DNA from: JAJFUE01 sp041687335
Lineage (GTDB): Bacteria; Sumerlaeota; Sumerlaeia; MVZB01
Length of the DNA: 64,000 nt
Direction of reading: 5' to 3'
NCBI GenBank assembly: GCA_041687335.1
Contig: JAWLCE010000004.1
Location: forward strand, 1 to 64,000
Shown here piece after piece: positions 7,606-15,961 of this stretch. The translations under genes and the position numbers were made by a program. The notes below the pieces were generated by a model, which saw only the letters and a program-made list of their open reading frames with translations, was not told where the DNA came from and searched no databases. The stretch's first letter is position 1. Each line of letters opens with the position of its first letter.

Positions 7606-9024
7606 TCAGTCGGCATCGGATTGCGCCAAGGCCTCGGCCGGGACGATCTGCCCGCCGACGCGCGAGAGAACGAGGGGTGCCTTGCCGCCGGCGGTCCTGG
7701 GGATGCTTTCGACGATTTTGATGTCGAAGTCAAGGCGGCTGCCGAGATACTGGGCCAGAGCCCGACGTAAGAGCTGCTCGTCAGACGGGCCCCATTGCGG
7801 AGATGTCGTGGCGCGCAGGGTCACATGGCCAGGCTCGGTCTGCACGTATTGATATTGGCGCAGGTGGGGCGTCACGTCCTCGAGCCGGATCATCGTGGAG
7901 AGCAATTGGCCGTGGCGGTCCAGCAGCGACTGGCGCTGGCGTCCGCCCAGGATCTTCATCCGCGGGAAGGCCCGGCCGCACGGGCAGTCTCCGGCAAGCG
8001 GCATGGCCATGTCGCCGGTGGCGTAGCGGATCAGCGGCATTGCCAGGTTGGTCAGCGAGGTGGCGACGATGGCGCAGCCGCCGGGATCGGGCCAGGCGGG
8101 ATCGGGGATAAGCTCGGTGACGCCGTATTCCATGATCTGGTGATGGCCGGTGTGGTGTTCGCAGTCGGTGGCGACGGCGACGCGCTCCTCCATTCCATAC
8201 CAGTCGAAGACCGGGCAGCCGAAGTAGTCCTCGATCATCCGCCGTGCCGATTCGCTCAGGACCTCGGCAATCGTGAAGACCGCGCGCGGGCGGATCGGCG
8301 CGGGACGGTCGGCGTCACGCAGCAGCCCGATCAGGTCGCAAAGCACGGTGGGGTAGGCATTGATGAACCGCGGCCGGTGGCGCGCCAACTCGCGGGCATA
8401 GTCATCGATGCGTCGCCGCTCGATCCGGTGGATCGAGAAGTAAACCTTGTTCTGGATGGGGTTGATTTCGCAGATCGACTCACCCTGGCCGACGAGGTAA
8501 TTGGCGCGCAGGACGGCGCAGCGGTCGCCGGGACGATAGCCGCCCCAACCGTAAAAGCGCCATTCGAACGGACCGCCAAAGAGGAATTCCTCACGCCGGT
8601 CGACCTCGATGGACAAACGCTCGCCGGTGGTGCCGCTCGTGATGACGGTGGCGCGCCGGCTGGCGGGAAAGGCGCGCGCCAGCAGGTCAGTCCGCCGCGC
8701 GTGGATGATTTCCCGAGTCAACAGCGGCAGGCGCGGCAAATCGGCCACCGACTCAAAATTGGCGGGAGTCAGGGCGCGCTCCTGCATCACCTCGCGGTAA
8801 TAAGGCACCTGTTCCCATGCGTAATGGATGAGTGCGCGCAGGCGCTCGTTCTGCCAGTCATCGAGCTGCTGCCGACTCCACCACTGGCTGAGCTCGAGTT
8901 GCGCGAGTCGGTGGTGGAAGGCGCGCCCCCTCCGCAGGCGTGCAGGGATGGAGGAGTAGAGTTGCTTGCAGAGCCGCTGTGCCGCGCGCGGCATGTGCCG
9001 ATAGAGATCCTGCCCGATAAACAT
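7606..9024 (-). CDS. CapK/PaaK-like adenylate-forming enzyme
   Basis: A 472-residue member of the phenylacetate-CoA ligase / CapK branch of ANL enzymes, which activate a carboxylate with ATP. The nucleotide loop TSGTTGERL, the YGMEE motif and the RYATGDMA Asp motif are all present and in order. The protein ends in a mobile C-terminal subdomain with KIVESIPRTAGGKAPLV, which contains the usual catalytic Lys. CapK relatives often sit in polysaccharide or capsule loci, but no partner genes are adjacent here, so the substrate is open. ATG 9024 is preferred over an in-frame TTG at 9033. Confidence 0.85.
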   Translation of the reverse strand: MFIGQDLYRHMPRAAQRLCKQLYSSIPARLRRGRAFHHRLAQLELSQWWSRQQLDDWQNERLRALIHYAWEQVPYYREVMQERALTPANFESVADLPRLPLLTREIIHARRTDLLARAFPASRRATVITSGTTGERLSIEVDRREEFLFGGPFEWRFYGWGGYRPGDRCAVLRANYLVGQGESICEINPIQNKVYFSIHRIERRRIDDYARELARHRPRFINAYPTVLCDLIGLLRDADRPAPIRPRAVFTIAEVLSESARRMIEDYFGCPVFDWYGMEERVAVATDCEHHTGHHQIMEYGVTELIPDPAWPDPGGCAIVATSLTNLAMPLIRYATGDMAMPLAGDCPCGRAFPRMKILGGRQRQSLLDRHGQLLSTMIRLEDVTPHLRQYQYVQTEPGHVTLRATTSPQWGPSDEQLLRRALAQYLGSRLDFDIKIVESIPRTAGGKAPLVLSRVGGQIVPAEALAQSDAD

Positions 9025-9058
9025 GATCGACAAGGTCGTAATCTCGCTGAAGGATCAG

Positions 9059-9082
9059 CGGGGGGCGACGGAGCGCCCCCCG
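9059..9082 (-). terminator. GC-rich hairpin downstream of the ferritin-like gene
   Basis: CGGGGGGCG (9059-9067) pairs perfectly with CGCCCCCCG (9074-9082) around a 6-base loop. It lies between the stop of the ferritin-like gene and the start of the CapK-like gene on the same strand. There is only a weak T-run beyond it. Confidence 0.4.
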
Positions 9083-9115
9083 GAAGGGATAGGGCTGGAG
9101 CGCCTGAGAAACGGC

Positions 9116-9583
9116 TCAGTGCTTGACGCGCTCGTATTCGGTCAGGTAGCCGCGGAAGAGGCGGCGGTGTTCCTCCTCGTCGCCCAGCAGATTGATGATC
9201 AGGTCCTGAGTGACGTAGTCCACGCCCTCGCACATCTTGATGATGTCGGTATAGTGGGCAATGGCGTCCTCCTCGGCCTGGATGACGCCCTTGATCACCG
9301 AGATGACGTCGGTGGAGTCCTGAGGCGGCTGAAGCGACTTCTGCTCCATCTTGAGTGCGATCGAGCCGGGGATTTCGGCATCCAGGACCTTGAGGCGATG
9401 GGCGAGCTGCTGGGCATGGCCCATCTCGTCCTGGATTTCAGTTTCAAGTGATTTTCGGATTTGCTCGGCGCGCACCCCGTCCAGGTGCACCGAGTTGGCC
9501 AGGTAGTTGATCACCGTCTCCAGCTCCATATTATAGGCCTTGTTGAGGGCCGATACGATCTGGTCATGCTGCTTGGTTTCCAT
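9116..9583 (-). CDS. Ferritin-like / bacterioferritin-type diiron protein
   Basis: A 155-residue four-helix bundle likely to store or oxidise iron, or to protect against oxidative damage. The carboxylate/His ligands occur as ELETVINY, EIQDEMGHAQ, IQAEEDAIAHY and DEEEHRRLF, giving two E-x-x-H pairs typical of ferritin-like proteins. ATG 9583 is chosen because GGGAGA precedes it; the much longer open frame upstream is low-complexity and non-homologous. No signal peptide, so cytoplasmic. It is divergent from the secreted repeat protein at 9863. Confidence 0.85.
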   Translation of the reverse strand: METKQHDQIVSALNKAYNMELETVINYLANSVHLDGVRAEQIRKSLETEIQDEMGHAQQLAHRLKVLDAEIPGSIALKMEQKSLQPPQDSTDVISVIKGVIQAEEDAIAHYTDIIKMCEGVDYVTQDLIINLLGDEEEHRRLFRGYLTEYERVKH

Positions 9584-9862
9584 GAGTATGGGTCTCCCGT
9601 ATCGAAATTTCTGCTTGAGCCGACTACTGTTCATTTTGTCCGGGTTGGACCTTGGGAGGCAAGTTTTCGGCGATGCAGAAGGAGGCGCCGGGTCGTCCCG
9701 ATTCGGATTGGGCGCCGCGGGCGGGCGTGGTAAAATCGTCATATGGGGCGAGCTGGGAGGGAACAAAAACCCCTGGCGCCGAGTCTGTCGCAGTGGAACC
9801 GGGATCGGGACCCAATTTCGAATTGGAAGCAGTGATGGGTTGTCAGGTCGGAGGTCCGAATC
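9584..9862. other. Divergent intergenic region
   Basis: 279 bases between the ferritin-like gene (left, minus) and the secreted repeat protein (right, plus). It must carry both promoters. I see no confident promoter boxes, no hairpin of note and no credible gene. Confidence 0.4.
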
Positions 9863-11437
9863 ATGCGACACAAATTTGCCAGTCTTCTGCTGCTCGTGGT
9901 GGCCGCGACCAGCACGCCGGCCTCGGCCGACGATTTTTCGGTCAGCTTGAGCCTGGGCTACGGCAGCGCCGGTTTTTATGACTATTACGTGAGCCGGGTT
10001 TATGAGCCGGTCTTCACGCCTCATATCAGCCATTCGTATGTCCATTACGAGACCTATTTCCCGATGTATCGGCCCTATCATCCGGTTCACTTCAGGAGTT
10101 ATGAGGCGCGGCCGTTCTACGGTTTCATCTATGACCCCTACTACTGCGCGCCGCATTATTATTACCGGCCGGCGTTGCCGTATGTGCTGCCCTACCGGAC
10201 GGTGACCGTCGTCGAACATGTCTACCCATCCTATTACAGCTATTATACGCCCTATAGCGGCTGGAGCAGCTCCTTGAGCTTCGGTTTCAGCTACTCGGAC
10301 AGGGGGTCGCGCCATTCCTTCTACGACCGGCACCACCACGGACGAAATTGGGATCGTGGCCATGGTCGAGATTGGGATCGGCATGACCGTGGGCGGGACT
10401 GGGACCGCCGCGATTATGGGCGGGACTGGGACCACCGGGATTATGGGCGGGATGATCGTGATCGGGATCGGCGCGAAGGCGGGCGCGACAGCTGGCGCGC
10501 TGATTCAGCCTGGGAGCGCCCGGGTTTTGACCGCTCCGGATCGGGAGCCCGCAGTGAGGCCCCGAGCTTTGGAACCACCCCCGGCACGCTGCGGGGTTCG
10601 CCGGCCCTGCATGGCCGCGACAGCCGCAGTCCGCTCGATTCGGCCGTCAGTGGCCGCCAGGGCGAGACGCCGGGATATGCCGGCCGTACCGGCGGCGGGG
10701 CGGGTGAGCGTCCCGGTCGCTCGGGCGAAACAGGCTTTGCCGGCCGCGACCTGACTGGCCGCATGCTGCCCGAGCGTGGGGTCACTCCGGCGACCCCGGC
10801 CACTTCCGCCGGCAGCATGCGCGAGAGGATGGACCGGCGGGCGGGCGAGGTGCCGGCGCCGGCCGCGGGCAACATCAACCAGAGTCGTTTTGGGCGCACG
10901 ACGGGCGAGAGTGTGGGAGGTCGCGATCTGACCGCTGAGAGCGGCCGCACGTTGCCCTATCGTGGCGCTACTCCTGCAACCCCCGGTACCTCCATCGGCA
11001 GCCTGCGCGAGAGGATGGACCGGCGGGCGGGTGAGGTGCCGACGCCGGCCGGCAGCCTCAGCCAGAGTCGTTTCGGGCGCACGGGCGAGAGTGGGCGCAT
11101 CACCGAGCCGATCCGCACCACCCCGCGGCTGGAGAGCACGCGGCCCGAGCTGGATCGCTCGCGGATGGATATCCGGCGTTCCGGGCCGAGTATGCCGACA
11201 TTTGATCGTTCGCCGTCGTCCAGCCGGACCGATATCGGCCGCCGGATCGAATCGGGCCCGATGCACACGATGGAACGGCCGGCGCCGCGCATGGAAGCGC
11301 CGATGCAGCGGATGGATAGCGGACGCTCCGCCATCTCGCAAAGGATGGACTCGCGCGGCGGCGGGTCACCGGCGGCGGCGCCGGGGCGCAGTTCGAGCAG
11401 CAGCCGCGAATCGTTCGGGCGCAGCGATCGGCGATGA
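9863..11437 (+). CDS. Secreted Tyr-rich / Arg-Asp-Gly repeat protein
   Basis: A 524-residue exported protein of unrecognised family. A signal peptide (residues 1-22) is followed by an extremely Tyr/Pro/His-rich segment (about 30-145), then a charged segment with repeated DWDR and DYGRD units (about 155-210), then a disordered Gly/Ser/Arg/Pro-rich tail. Within the tail a 59-residue unit starting GRDLT and containing RERMDRRAGEVP and QSRFGRT occurs twice in tandem (residues 294-352 and 353 onward). GGAGGT at 9850-9855 supports ATG 9863. The composition suggests a surface or matrix structural protein; nothing catalytic is visible. Confidence 0.7.
   Translation: MRHKFASLLLLVVAATSTPASADDFSVSLSLGYGSAGFYDYYVSRVYEPVFTPHISHSYVHYETYFPMYRPYHPVHFRSYEARPFYGFIYDPYYCAPHYYYRPALPYVLPYRTVTVVEHVYPSYYSYYTPYSGWSSSLSFGFSYSDRGSRHSFYDRHHHGRNWDRGHGRDWDRHDRGRDWDRRDYGRDWDHRDYGRDDRDRDRREGGRDSWRADSAWERPGFDRSGSGARSEAPSFGTTPGTLRGSPALHGRDSRSPLDSAVSGRQGETPGYAGRTGGGAGERPGRSGETGFAGRDLTGRMLPERGVTPATPATSAGSMRERMDRRAGEVPAPAAGNINQSRFGRTTGESVGGRDLTAESGRTLPYRGATPATPGTSIGSLRERMDRRAGEVPTPAGSLSQSRFGRTGESGRITEPIRTTPRLESTRPELDRSRMDIRRSGPSMPTFDRSPSSSRTDIGRRIESGPMHTMERPAPRMEAPMQRMDSGRSAISQRMDSRGGGSPAAAPGRSSSSSRESFGRSDRR
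10742..11095 (+). repeat. 177-bp in-frame tandem duplication
   Basis: Two tandem copies (10742-10918 and 10919-11095) encode the 59-residue unit of the secreted repeat protein. The most conserved nucleotides are those encoding RERMDRRAGEVP. The copies have diverged by substitution and small codon-size changes, so the duplication is not recent. Confidence 0.75.
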
Positions 11438-11464
11438 TGAATTGGAAATCGTGAGGGTCGGAAA

Positions 11465-11494
11465 GGATGGCCGGGATTCACTCCCGGCCATTCC
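11465..11494. terminator. Bidirectional hairpin between convergent genes
   Basis: GGATGGCCGGGA (11465-11476) pairs with TCCCGGCCATTCC (11482-11494) around a 5-base loop. It sits midway between the stop of the secreted repeat protein and the stop of ddl, so it can serve both transcripts. Confidence 0.65.
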
Positions 11495-11507
11495 TGTTGA
11501 AGCTGGT

Positions 11508-12566
11508 CTAATCGTGGCGGGCCGAATCCAGCATCAGTTCAAGCAGCTCGCTGAACTCGATGCCGATGGCGGCGGCGGCCTGGGGGAGCAGGCTGGTGGC
11601 GGTCATGCCGGGTATGGTGTTGATTTCGATGATGACGGGGCGCTGGGCCCCGAGGATGAAATCCACGCGCGAGAAGCCGCGACAGCCCAGCGTCATGTGC
11701 GCCGCGCGCGCGAGGGTCTGAATGGTGCGCGTGGTCTCCTCATCGATGGGAGCGGGGGTCAGCTCGCGCGTCATGCCGGGGGTGTATTTGGTTTCATAAT
11801 CGAAGTAGCGGCCCTCGGGCGGGATGATTTCGGTGACCGGCAGGGCGATCAATTCCCGCTCGCGTTCGAGCAGGCCGCAGGTCAGCTCGCGGCCGGGGAT
11901 GAAGCGCTCGATCAGCACCTGCTCGTTGACTTCGAAGGCGATGGCCAAGGCCTCGGCCAGAGCATCGCGCTCGCGCACGATCGAGATGCCGACGCTGGAG
12001 CCGCCGGTGGTCGGCTTGACCACGCAGGGGATGCCGACGGCGCGTTCGATGGCCGCCAGGTCGGGCGGGCGGTCGGCGTGGGCCAGCGCCGAGGGGGCGA
12101 TGGGCAGACCCGCCGCGTTCAGGATCGCCTGGGTGCGGGCCTTGTCGAGCGCCAGCGCCGAGGCCGCCGCCCCCGAGCCGGTGTAGGGAATCTTCGCCAG
12201 ATCGAGGGCGCCCTGGATGCGCCCGTCCTCGCCCATCATGCCGTGCAGCACGAGCAGGGCGGCATCGGGGGCCTCGGCGGCCAGCCGCGCCAGCGCGGCG
12301 GGAAAATCATGCTCGCTAGACCCGTAATGCTCCGGCTCGACGTCCCAGCGCGGAGCCTCTCGCAGCGCGGCGGCGTCGGGATCGGCAGCGCCCCAGACCC
12401 AGCGCCCCTCGCGCGTGATGTAGATCGGCTGGACCGCCAGCGGGGATGTCGCACCCAGCCGGCGCAGGCCGTCGGCCACCTGCGAGGCGGAACTGATCGA
12501 AATCTCGTGTTCGGGTGAGACCCCGCCGAAGATCAGGGCGATGCGGCGGGGGGGAGAAGAAATCAT
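11508..12566 (-). CDS. ddl: D-alanine--D-alanine ligase
   Basis: Joins two D-Ala in an ATP-dependent reaction to supply the peptidoglycan stem peptide terminus; cytoplasmic ATP-grasp enzyme. The 352-residue product starts RRIALIFGGVSPEHEIS (the conserved GG..SxEHxxS motif), has the ATP-grasp loop GGSSVGISIV, and ends with the metal/product site IIEINTIPGMTATSLLPQAA. ATG 12566 is chosen over longer in-frame starts because a GAGGAG Shine-Dalgarno precedes it and the conserved N-terminus begins here. It is not adjacent to mur/fts genes. Confidence 0.95.
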   Translation of the reverse strand: MISSPPRRIALIFGGVSPEHEISISSASQVADGLRRLGATSPLAVQPIYITREGRWVWGAADPDAAALREAPRWDVEPEHYGSSEHDFPAALARLAAEAPDAALLVLHGMMGEDGRIQGALDLAKIPYTGSGAAASALALDKARTQAILNAAGLPIAPSALAHADRPPDLAAIERAVGIPCVVKPTTGGSSVGISIVRERDALAEALAIAFEVNEQVLIERFIPGRELTCGLLERERELIALPVTEIIPPEGRYFDYETKYTPGMTRELTPAPIDEETTRTIQTLARAAHMTLGCRGFSRVDFILGAQRPVIIEINTIPGMTATSLLPQAAAAIGIEFSELLELMLDSARHD

Positions 12567-12863
12567 TAAAACGCTCCTCGGCAACATCAAGAACCAAGGC
12601 GTCTTGGGCGCCACCTCCAGCATGGTCGGCGCTTGTGGGATTTTCAAGGCCAATGCGGACTGGGCGCCGTCGTCCATCGCAGCGAGTGAGGCGCAACCAA
12701 AAAAATTGCAGCCATGAGAAAGAGACGGATCTCTCATCAAGCCACAAAGACACAAAGATACGGCATGGTGCGGGTGGGAATCCGAGCAGGAAGTTTAGCC
12801 GCAAAGGCATGGAGGCGCACAGGAAGCGAAGCGAACAAAGGGGCGCATCGTTGGGAAACTATG
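12567..12863. other. Intergenic region with CACAAAG / CGCAAAG-type motifs
   Basis: About 300 bases upstream of ddl. It contains a small palindrome AGAGACGGATCTCT (about 12721-12735), then CCACAAAGACACAAAGATAC and AGCCGCAAAGGCATGG, motifs of the kind scattered through intergenic DNA of PVC-type genomes. No gene supported. Confidence 0.45.
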
Positions 12864-14270
12864 TTAGATTCCCTCGTCGCGGAAGCTGAAGAAATCGTCG
12901 GCGCCGAGGATGATGTGGTCGAGGACGCGAATGCCGAGCAGCTCGCCGGCCTCGCGCAGCCGGCGCGTCACTTCCTTGTCCTCGGGGCTGGGCTGGGGGT
13001 CGCCGCTGGGGTGATTGTGCATCAGGATAATGGCCGAGGCGGCATGGCGGATCGCCTGCTGGAAGACCTCGCGCGGGTGGGCCAGGCTGCCGGTCAGCGT
13101 GCCCTTGCTGACGATCTGGTCGCGCATGATGCGGTTCTTGGAGTCGAGCAGGACGATGACGAAATGCTCCTGCGGCAGGTTGCGGAAGCGGCCGCGGTAG
13201 GCCTGCCAGATGTCGTCGGCGCAGCGAATCTGCTCGCCGGGGGCCAGGGCGGTCATCGCGAAGCGGCGGCCCAGCTCGAGCGCGGCCTTGAGTTGAAGCG
13301 CGCGAGCGCGAGTCAGCCCACGCACCGCGGTCAGCTCGACCAGTGAGGCGCGCTCGAGCGAGGGGAGGTTGCCGAAGCGCTCGAGCAGCGCGGCGGCCAG
13401 CTCGAGCCCGCCCCCGGCGCCGAGCAACGCCGCCAGCAGCTCGACATCATCAAGGCGCTCGCCGCCATCACGGGCCAGCCGCTCGCGCACGTCATCGAGC
13501 TCGGCGCGGCGGCGGAGGGAGTCGGCCGGCAGGGTGGGCGAGGGTTGAAATCGGGCGAGCGTGCAGCCCGCGCGCAGCGGGCACTCGGAGCAGCGCGGCC
13601 GGGCGACGCACCAGCCGCCCCCTGCGGGTTGGGGGGCGGTGCCGGTGAGCCAGCGCAGCAGCGCCGCCAACGAGGCCGGCTCGATGCCCGCCAGACGCGC
13701 CATCTGTTCGGCGATGGCTTGAGCCTGCGGGAGGTGGCGGGCGTCGCGCGGGTCTTGCTCGAACAGGCCGAAACGCCAGAGGAAGCGGCGCAGGGCAGGC
13801 TCGGGAACAATGATCGGGCGGCCCAGCCGCTCCAGCAGCCGCCAGCCGCGCAGGCCGGCCAGACCCGGCAGATGGCTGCGCCAGGCCTCGACCTCGGCGG
13901 CCGGGGCGAGGCCACCGACACGCTCGGCCAGCGGCGCCAGTCCCGCGCGAGTGGCCGACTCCAAGCCGGCACGCAGGCGCGGCCCGTGCGCGAGCAGGCG
14001 CTCCTCGTCAGGAGTCAGACTTCCAATCGGCAACGCGGCCTGGCCATTGGCCAGCAGTGCCCGCGCCAGCGCGCGCACCCGGCGCAGCGGCGCGCCCACC
14101 GCCGCCGGGCGCCCGGCCTGGGCTTGCAGCCAGGCCTCGAGCACCCGCGCCGCGGGCGAAACACCGTCCGCGGGCGCGGCCTCGGCGCCGGGCAAGGCTC
14201 CGCCCGAGGCGTCCAGGTAAAGCCCGCGCAGCCGTTCGATGCCGTCGATGGTCTGGAGGTCAGTCGGCAT
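12864..14270 (-). CDS. radC: RadC (JAMM/MPN) protein fused to a degenerate endonuclease III-like [4Fe-4S] domain
   Basis: A 468-residue, two-part protein. Residues about 250-468 are a complete RadC: a helix-hairpin-helix segment (about 290-335) and an MPN domain with the JAMM motif H418-N-H420-P-S-G-D. Normal RadC is about 220 residues; here about 245 residues precede it. This N-terminal part resembles the HhH-GPD fold of endonuclease III: LPGLAGLRGW near residue 134 corresponds to the HhH hairpin, IIVPEPALRRFLWRFGL near 153 to the VDTHV segment, and C221-x5-C227-x2-C230-x5-C236 to the Fe-S loop. The Lys and Asp used by endonuclease III catalysis appear replaced, so a binding rather than glycosylase role is inferred. 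ATG 14270 is preferred over a TTG at 14306. Confidence 0.85.
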   Translation of the reverse strand: MPTDLQTIDGIERLRGLYLDASGGALPGAEAAPADGVSPAARVLEAWLQAQAGRPAAVGAPLRRVRALARALLANGQAALPIGSLTPDEERLLAHGPRLRAGLESATRAGLAPLAERVGGLAPAAEVEAWRSHLPGLAGLRGWRLLERLGRPIIVPEPALRRFLWRFGLFEQDPRDARHLPQAQAIAEQMARLAGIEPASLAALLRWLTGTAPQPAGGGWCVARPRCSECPLRAGCTLARFQPSPTLPADSLRRRAELDDVRERLARDGGERLDDVELLAALLGAGGGLELAAALLERFGNLPSLERASLVELTAVRGLTRARALQLKAALELGRRFAMTALAPGEQIRCADDIWQAYRGRFRNLPQEHFVIVLLDSKNRIMRDQIVSKGTLTGSLAHPREVFQQAIRHAASAIILMHNHPSGDPQPSPEDKEVTRRLREAGELLGIRVLDHIILGADDFFSFRDEGI

Positions 14271-14636
14271 GCGCCCTGTTATGCCGTAATCGCGGGTGAA
14301 GGACAATCAAGAAACAAGCCCATGCAGCGGTTCCTTGATCCTTAAAGAATATCTGCTGTTCACGAAACACACGAAATGAGGAGCACGAATAGACACGACA
14401 AGGCATCAAGTGCTGCCGGGGGCTGATTTCATTTTCGTGTTCTCTTTCGTAATATCCTTCGTTTTCTTGTTATCCTGCGAAAATTCGGCCGCCCCTTCAG
14501 GGCCCGGATGTTTGGGCACCTTGACCGGGGGTTCCCTGCGGTCACCCCCGACTACCTGCGATCGCCCCTTCGGGCTGGGTTTTTGACGGAATGGGCCGGG
14601 AATCAACCCACGGCTGTCAATCCCAACCTCCGATCT
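14271..14636. other. Intergenic region with inverted ACGAA-motif arms and hairpins
   Basis: No gene supported. CACGAAACACACGAAATGAGG and similar ACGAA units (about 14352-14395) are mirrored by TTCGT-type units (about 14440-14478) on the same strand, forming loosely inverted arms. Further right are a hairpin GGGGGT/ACCCCC (14527-14549) and a GCCC-CTTC-GGGC stem-loop (14564-14575) followed by TGGGTTTTT, which resembles a small terminator. It looks like an accumulation of decayed repetitive elements. Confidence 0.5.
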
Positions 14637-14797
14637 AGAGCAGTTCTCGAAAATAATCAGCGCGATCTGACGGCTGCGAGCAGCGGCCAAGAACTCCCGC
14701 AATGCTCGGAATAGCGCTGCTATGCCTGCGCTTGCCGAACCCTTGATCCTTACTCTCGCTCGACCGCCATTCGGCACTTCCTTTCGGCAGCAGCTCT
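14637..14797. mobile_element. MITE-like 161-bp element, copy 1
   Basis: The ends AGAGCAGTT and AGCAGCTCT form imperfect terminal inverted repeats, and TA flanks both ends. Aligned without gaps to 17769-17929, I count about 29 differences in 161 positions (about 82% identity), with the right-hand 100 bases over 90% identical. The right end supplies the TAG stop codon (14796-14798) of the GH43-like gene on the minus strand. It has no coding capacity. Confidence 0.75.
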
Positions 14798-15893
14798 AAT
14801 CCTGGACCAGCGGGATGCAGAGGGTGAACGAGGAGGTCATCCTGCTGAAGCCGCCGGGGCCATCGCCGCAGGCCGCGTAGAGCCATGCGGGGCGGCCATT
14901 TTCCATGAGCACGAAGGGGCGCTCGAGCTGGCCGAGCACCTGCTCGGTGCCGTCGCTCCAGGTGATTCGCCGGCTCCAGGCTTTGGGCTGGTCGGCCAGG
15001 CGCCAGTTGAGGCCATCCTCGGAGAGCGCCATGATGCCGGCGTGGCGCTCTCCCGACAGGGCGCCGCTCATGTCCTTGGCGATCATCGCGTAACCGGTCT
15101 CGGTCTTCCAGACGAAGGGATCCTCGACCTCTCCGAGCCGATCGCGCCCGAAGACGGGCCCATCGCTGACGACCTGATAGGGCCCCAGGTAGTGCGGGGC
15201 GCGCGCCACGCCCAGCATCATGCTGCTCTGGCGGTGGCCCTCGTAGCGGCGCGACTTGAACATCAGCAGCACCGAACCATCCTCGTGCACCACCGGCGAG
15301 GGATTGGAGGTCAGGTAGCTGTAGAAGGTGCCGGGTTGGGTGTCGAGCACCGGCTGGTCAAGGCGCGTCCATGGGCCTTCGACGCTGGGCGCGGTCGCCA
15401 CGCCGATCCGCTTATTGGAGCGGGCGACGATGCAGCGCGGATCGCTGAGCGGGAAGGGTTGGCCCAGCTCCGGCGGGTCGAGCGGGTGGGTGCTGCCCAT
15501 GTAGTAGAGGATGTAGGTCGTGCCATGGCGCGTGATCGAGGGGTTGTGGGTGGCGCATCCGTCCCAGTATTCGGCTCCGCGCGCGGGCAGAACCACCTCC
15601 TGGAACTCGAACGGCCCCTGCGGCGTGTCCGAGACCGCCCGCACGACCTCCGAATAGACCATCCAGCCGGGGTGAAAGGCGATCTGTTTGGGCCAGCGCG
15701 AGGCGAACATGTGGTAGCGTCCATCCTCGGCCTTGATCACGGAGCCGTCCCAGACCCAGTAGCCCTCCATGCGGAAGCCACCCTCGCGCGGTACGATTCC
15801 GAGAGCGGGGAAGGACTCGGCCCTCGCCGGTGGCGTGGATGCAAGGAGCAGCAGCCCGAGCAGGATCGAAAGAAGCGGCTTGTGGTTGATCAT
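14796..15893 (-). CDS. Secreted GH43-like five-bladed beta-propeller
   Basis: A 365-residue exported protein (signal peptide about residues 1-25) with the repeated blade motifs of glycoside hydrolase clan F / GH43-like proteins: GYWVWDGSVIKAEDGRYHMF (an acidic residue in blade 1), THNPSITRHGTTYILYYMGS, TSNPSPVVHEDGSVLLMFKS and VEDPFVWKTETGYAMIAKD (an acidic residue in a VEDP turn). Such proteins usually cleave arabinan, xylan or galactan side chains, but the exact activity is not readable. It is 68 bases downstream of the secreted protein at 15962 on the same strand, so they may be coexpressed. Its stop codon lies in the terminal base pairs of a MITE-like element. Confidence 0.8.
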   Translation of the reverse strand: MINHKPLLSILLGLLLLASTPPARAESFPALGIVPREGGFRMEGYWVWDGSVIKAEDGRYHMFASRWPKQIAFHPGWMVYSEVVRAVSDTPQGPFEFQEVVLPARGAEYWDGCATHNPSITRHGTTYILYYMGSTHPLDPPELGQPFPLSDPRCIVARSNKRIGVATAPSVEGPWTRLDQPVLDTQPGTFYSYLTSNPSPVVHEDGSVLLMFKSRRYEGHRQSSMMLGVARAPHYLGPYQVVSDGPVFGRDRLGEVEDPFVWKTETGYAMIAKDMSGALSGERHAGIMALSEDGLNWRLADQPKAWSRRITWSDGTEQVLGQLERPFVLMENGRPAWLYAACGDGPGGFSRMTSSFTLCIPLVQD

Positions 15894-15961
15894 GAGAGTT
15901 CATCCCGTTGGTTCGTTGGTGTGGCGGCGCCCGCGGTCGCGGGGCGGTCGCGTGTGGGGGA

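Noticed and set aside
7795..9126. 443-codon plus-strand frame opposite the CapK-like gene
   Set aside because: The minus strand carries all ANL motifs; the plus frame does not resemble any protein.
14406..14777. Minus-strand frame sharing a peptide with the frame at 17478-17909
   Set aside because: The shared peptide comes only from the two copies of the 161-bp non-coding element.
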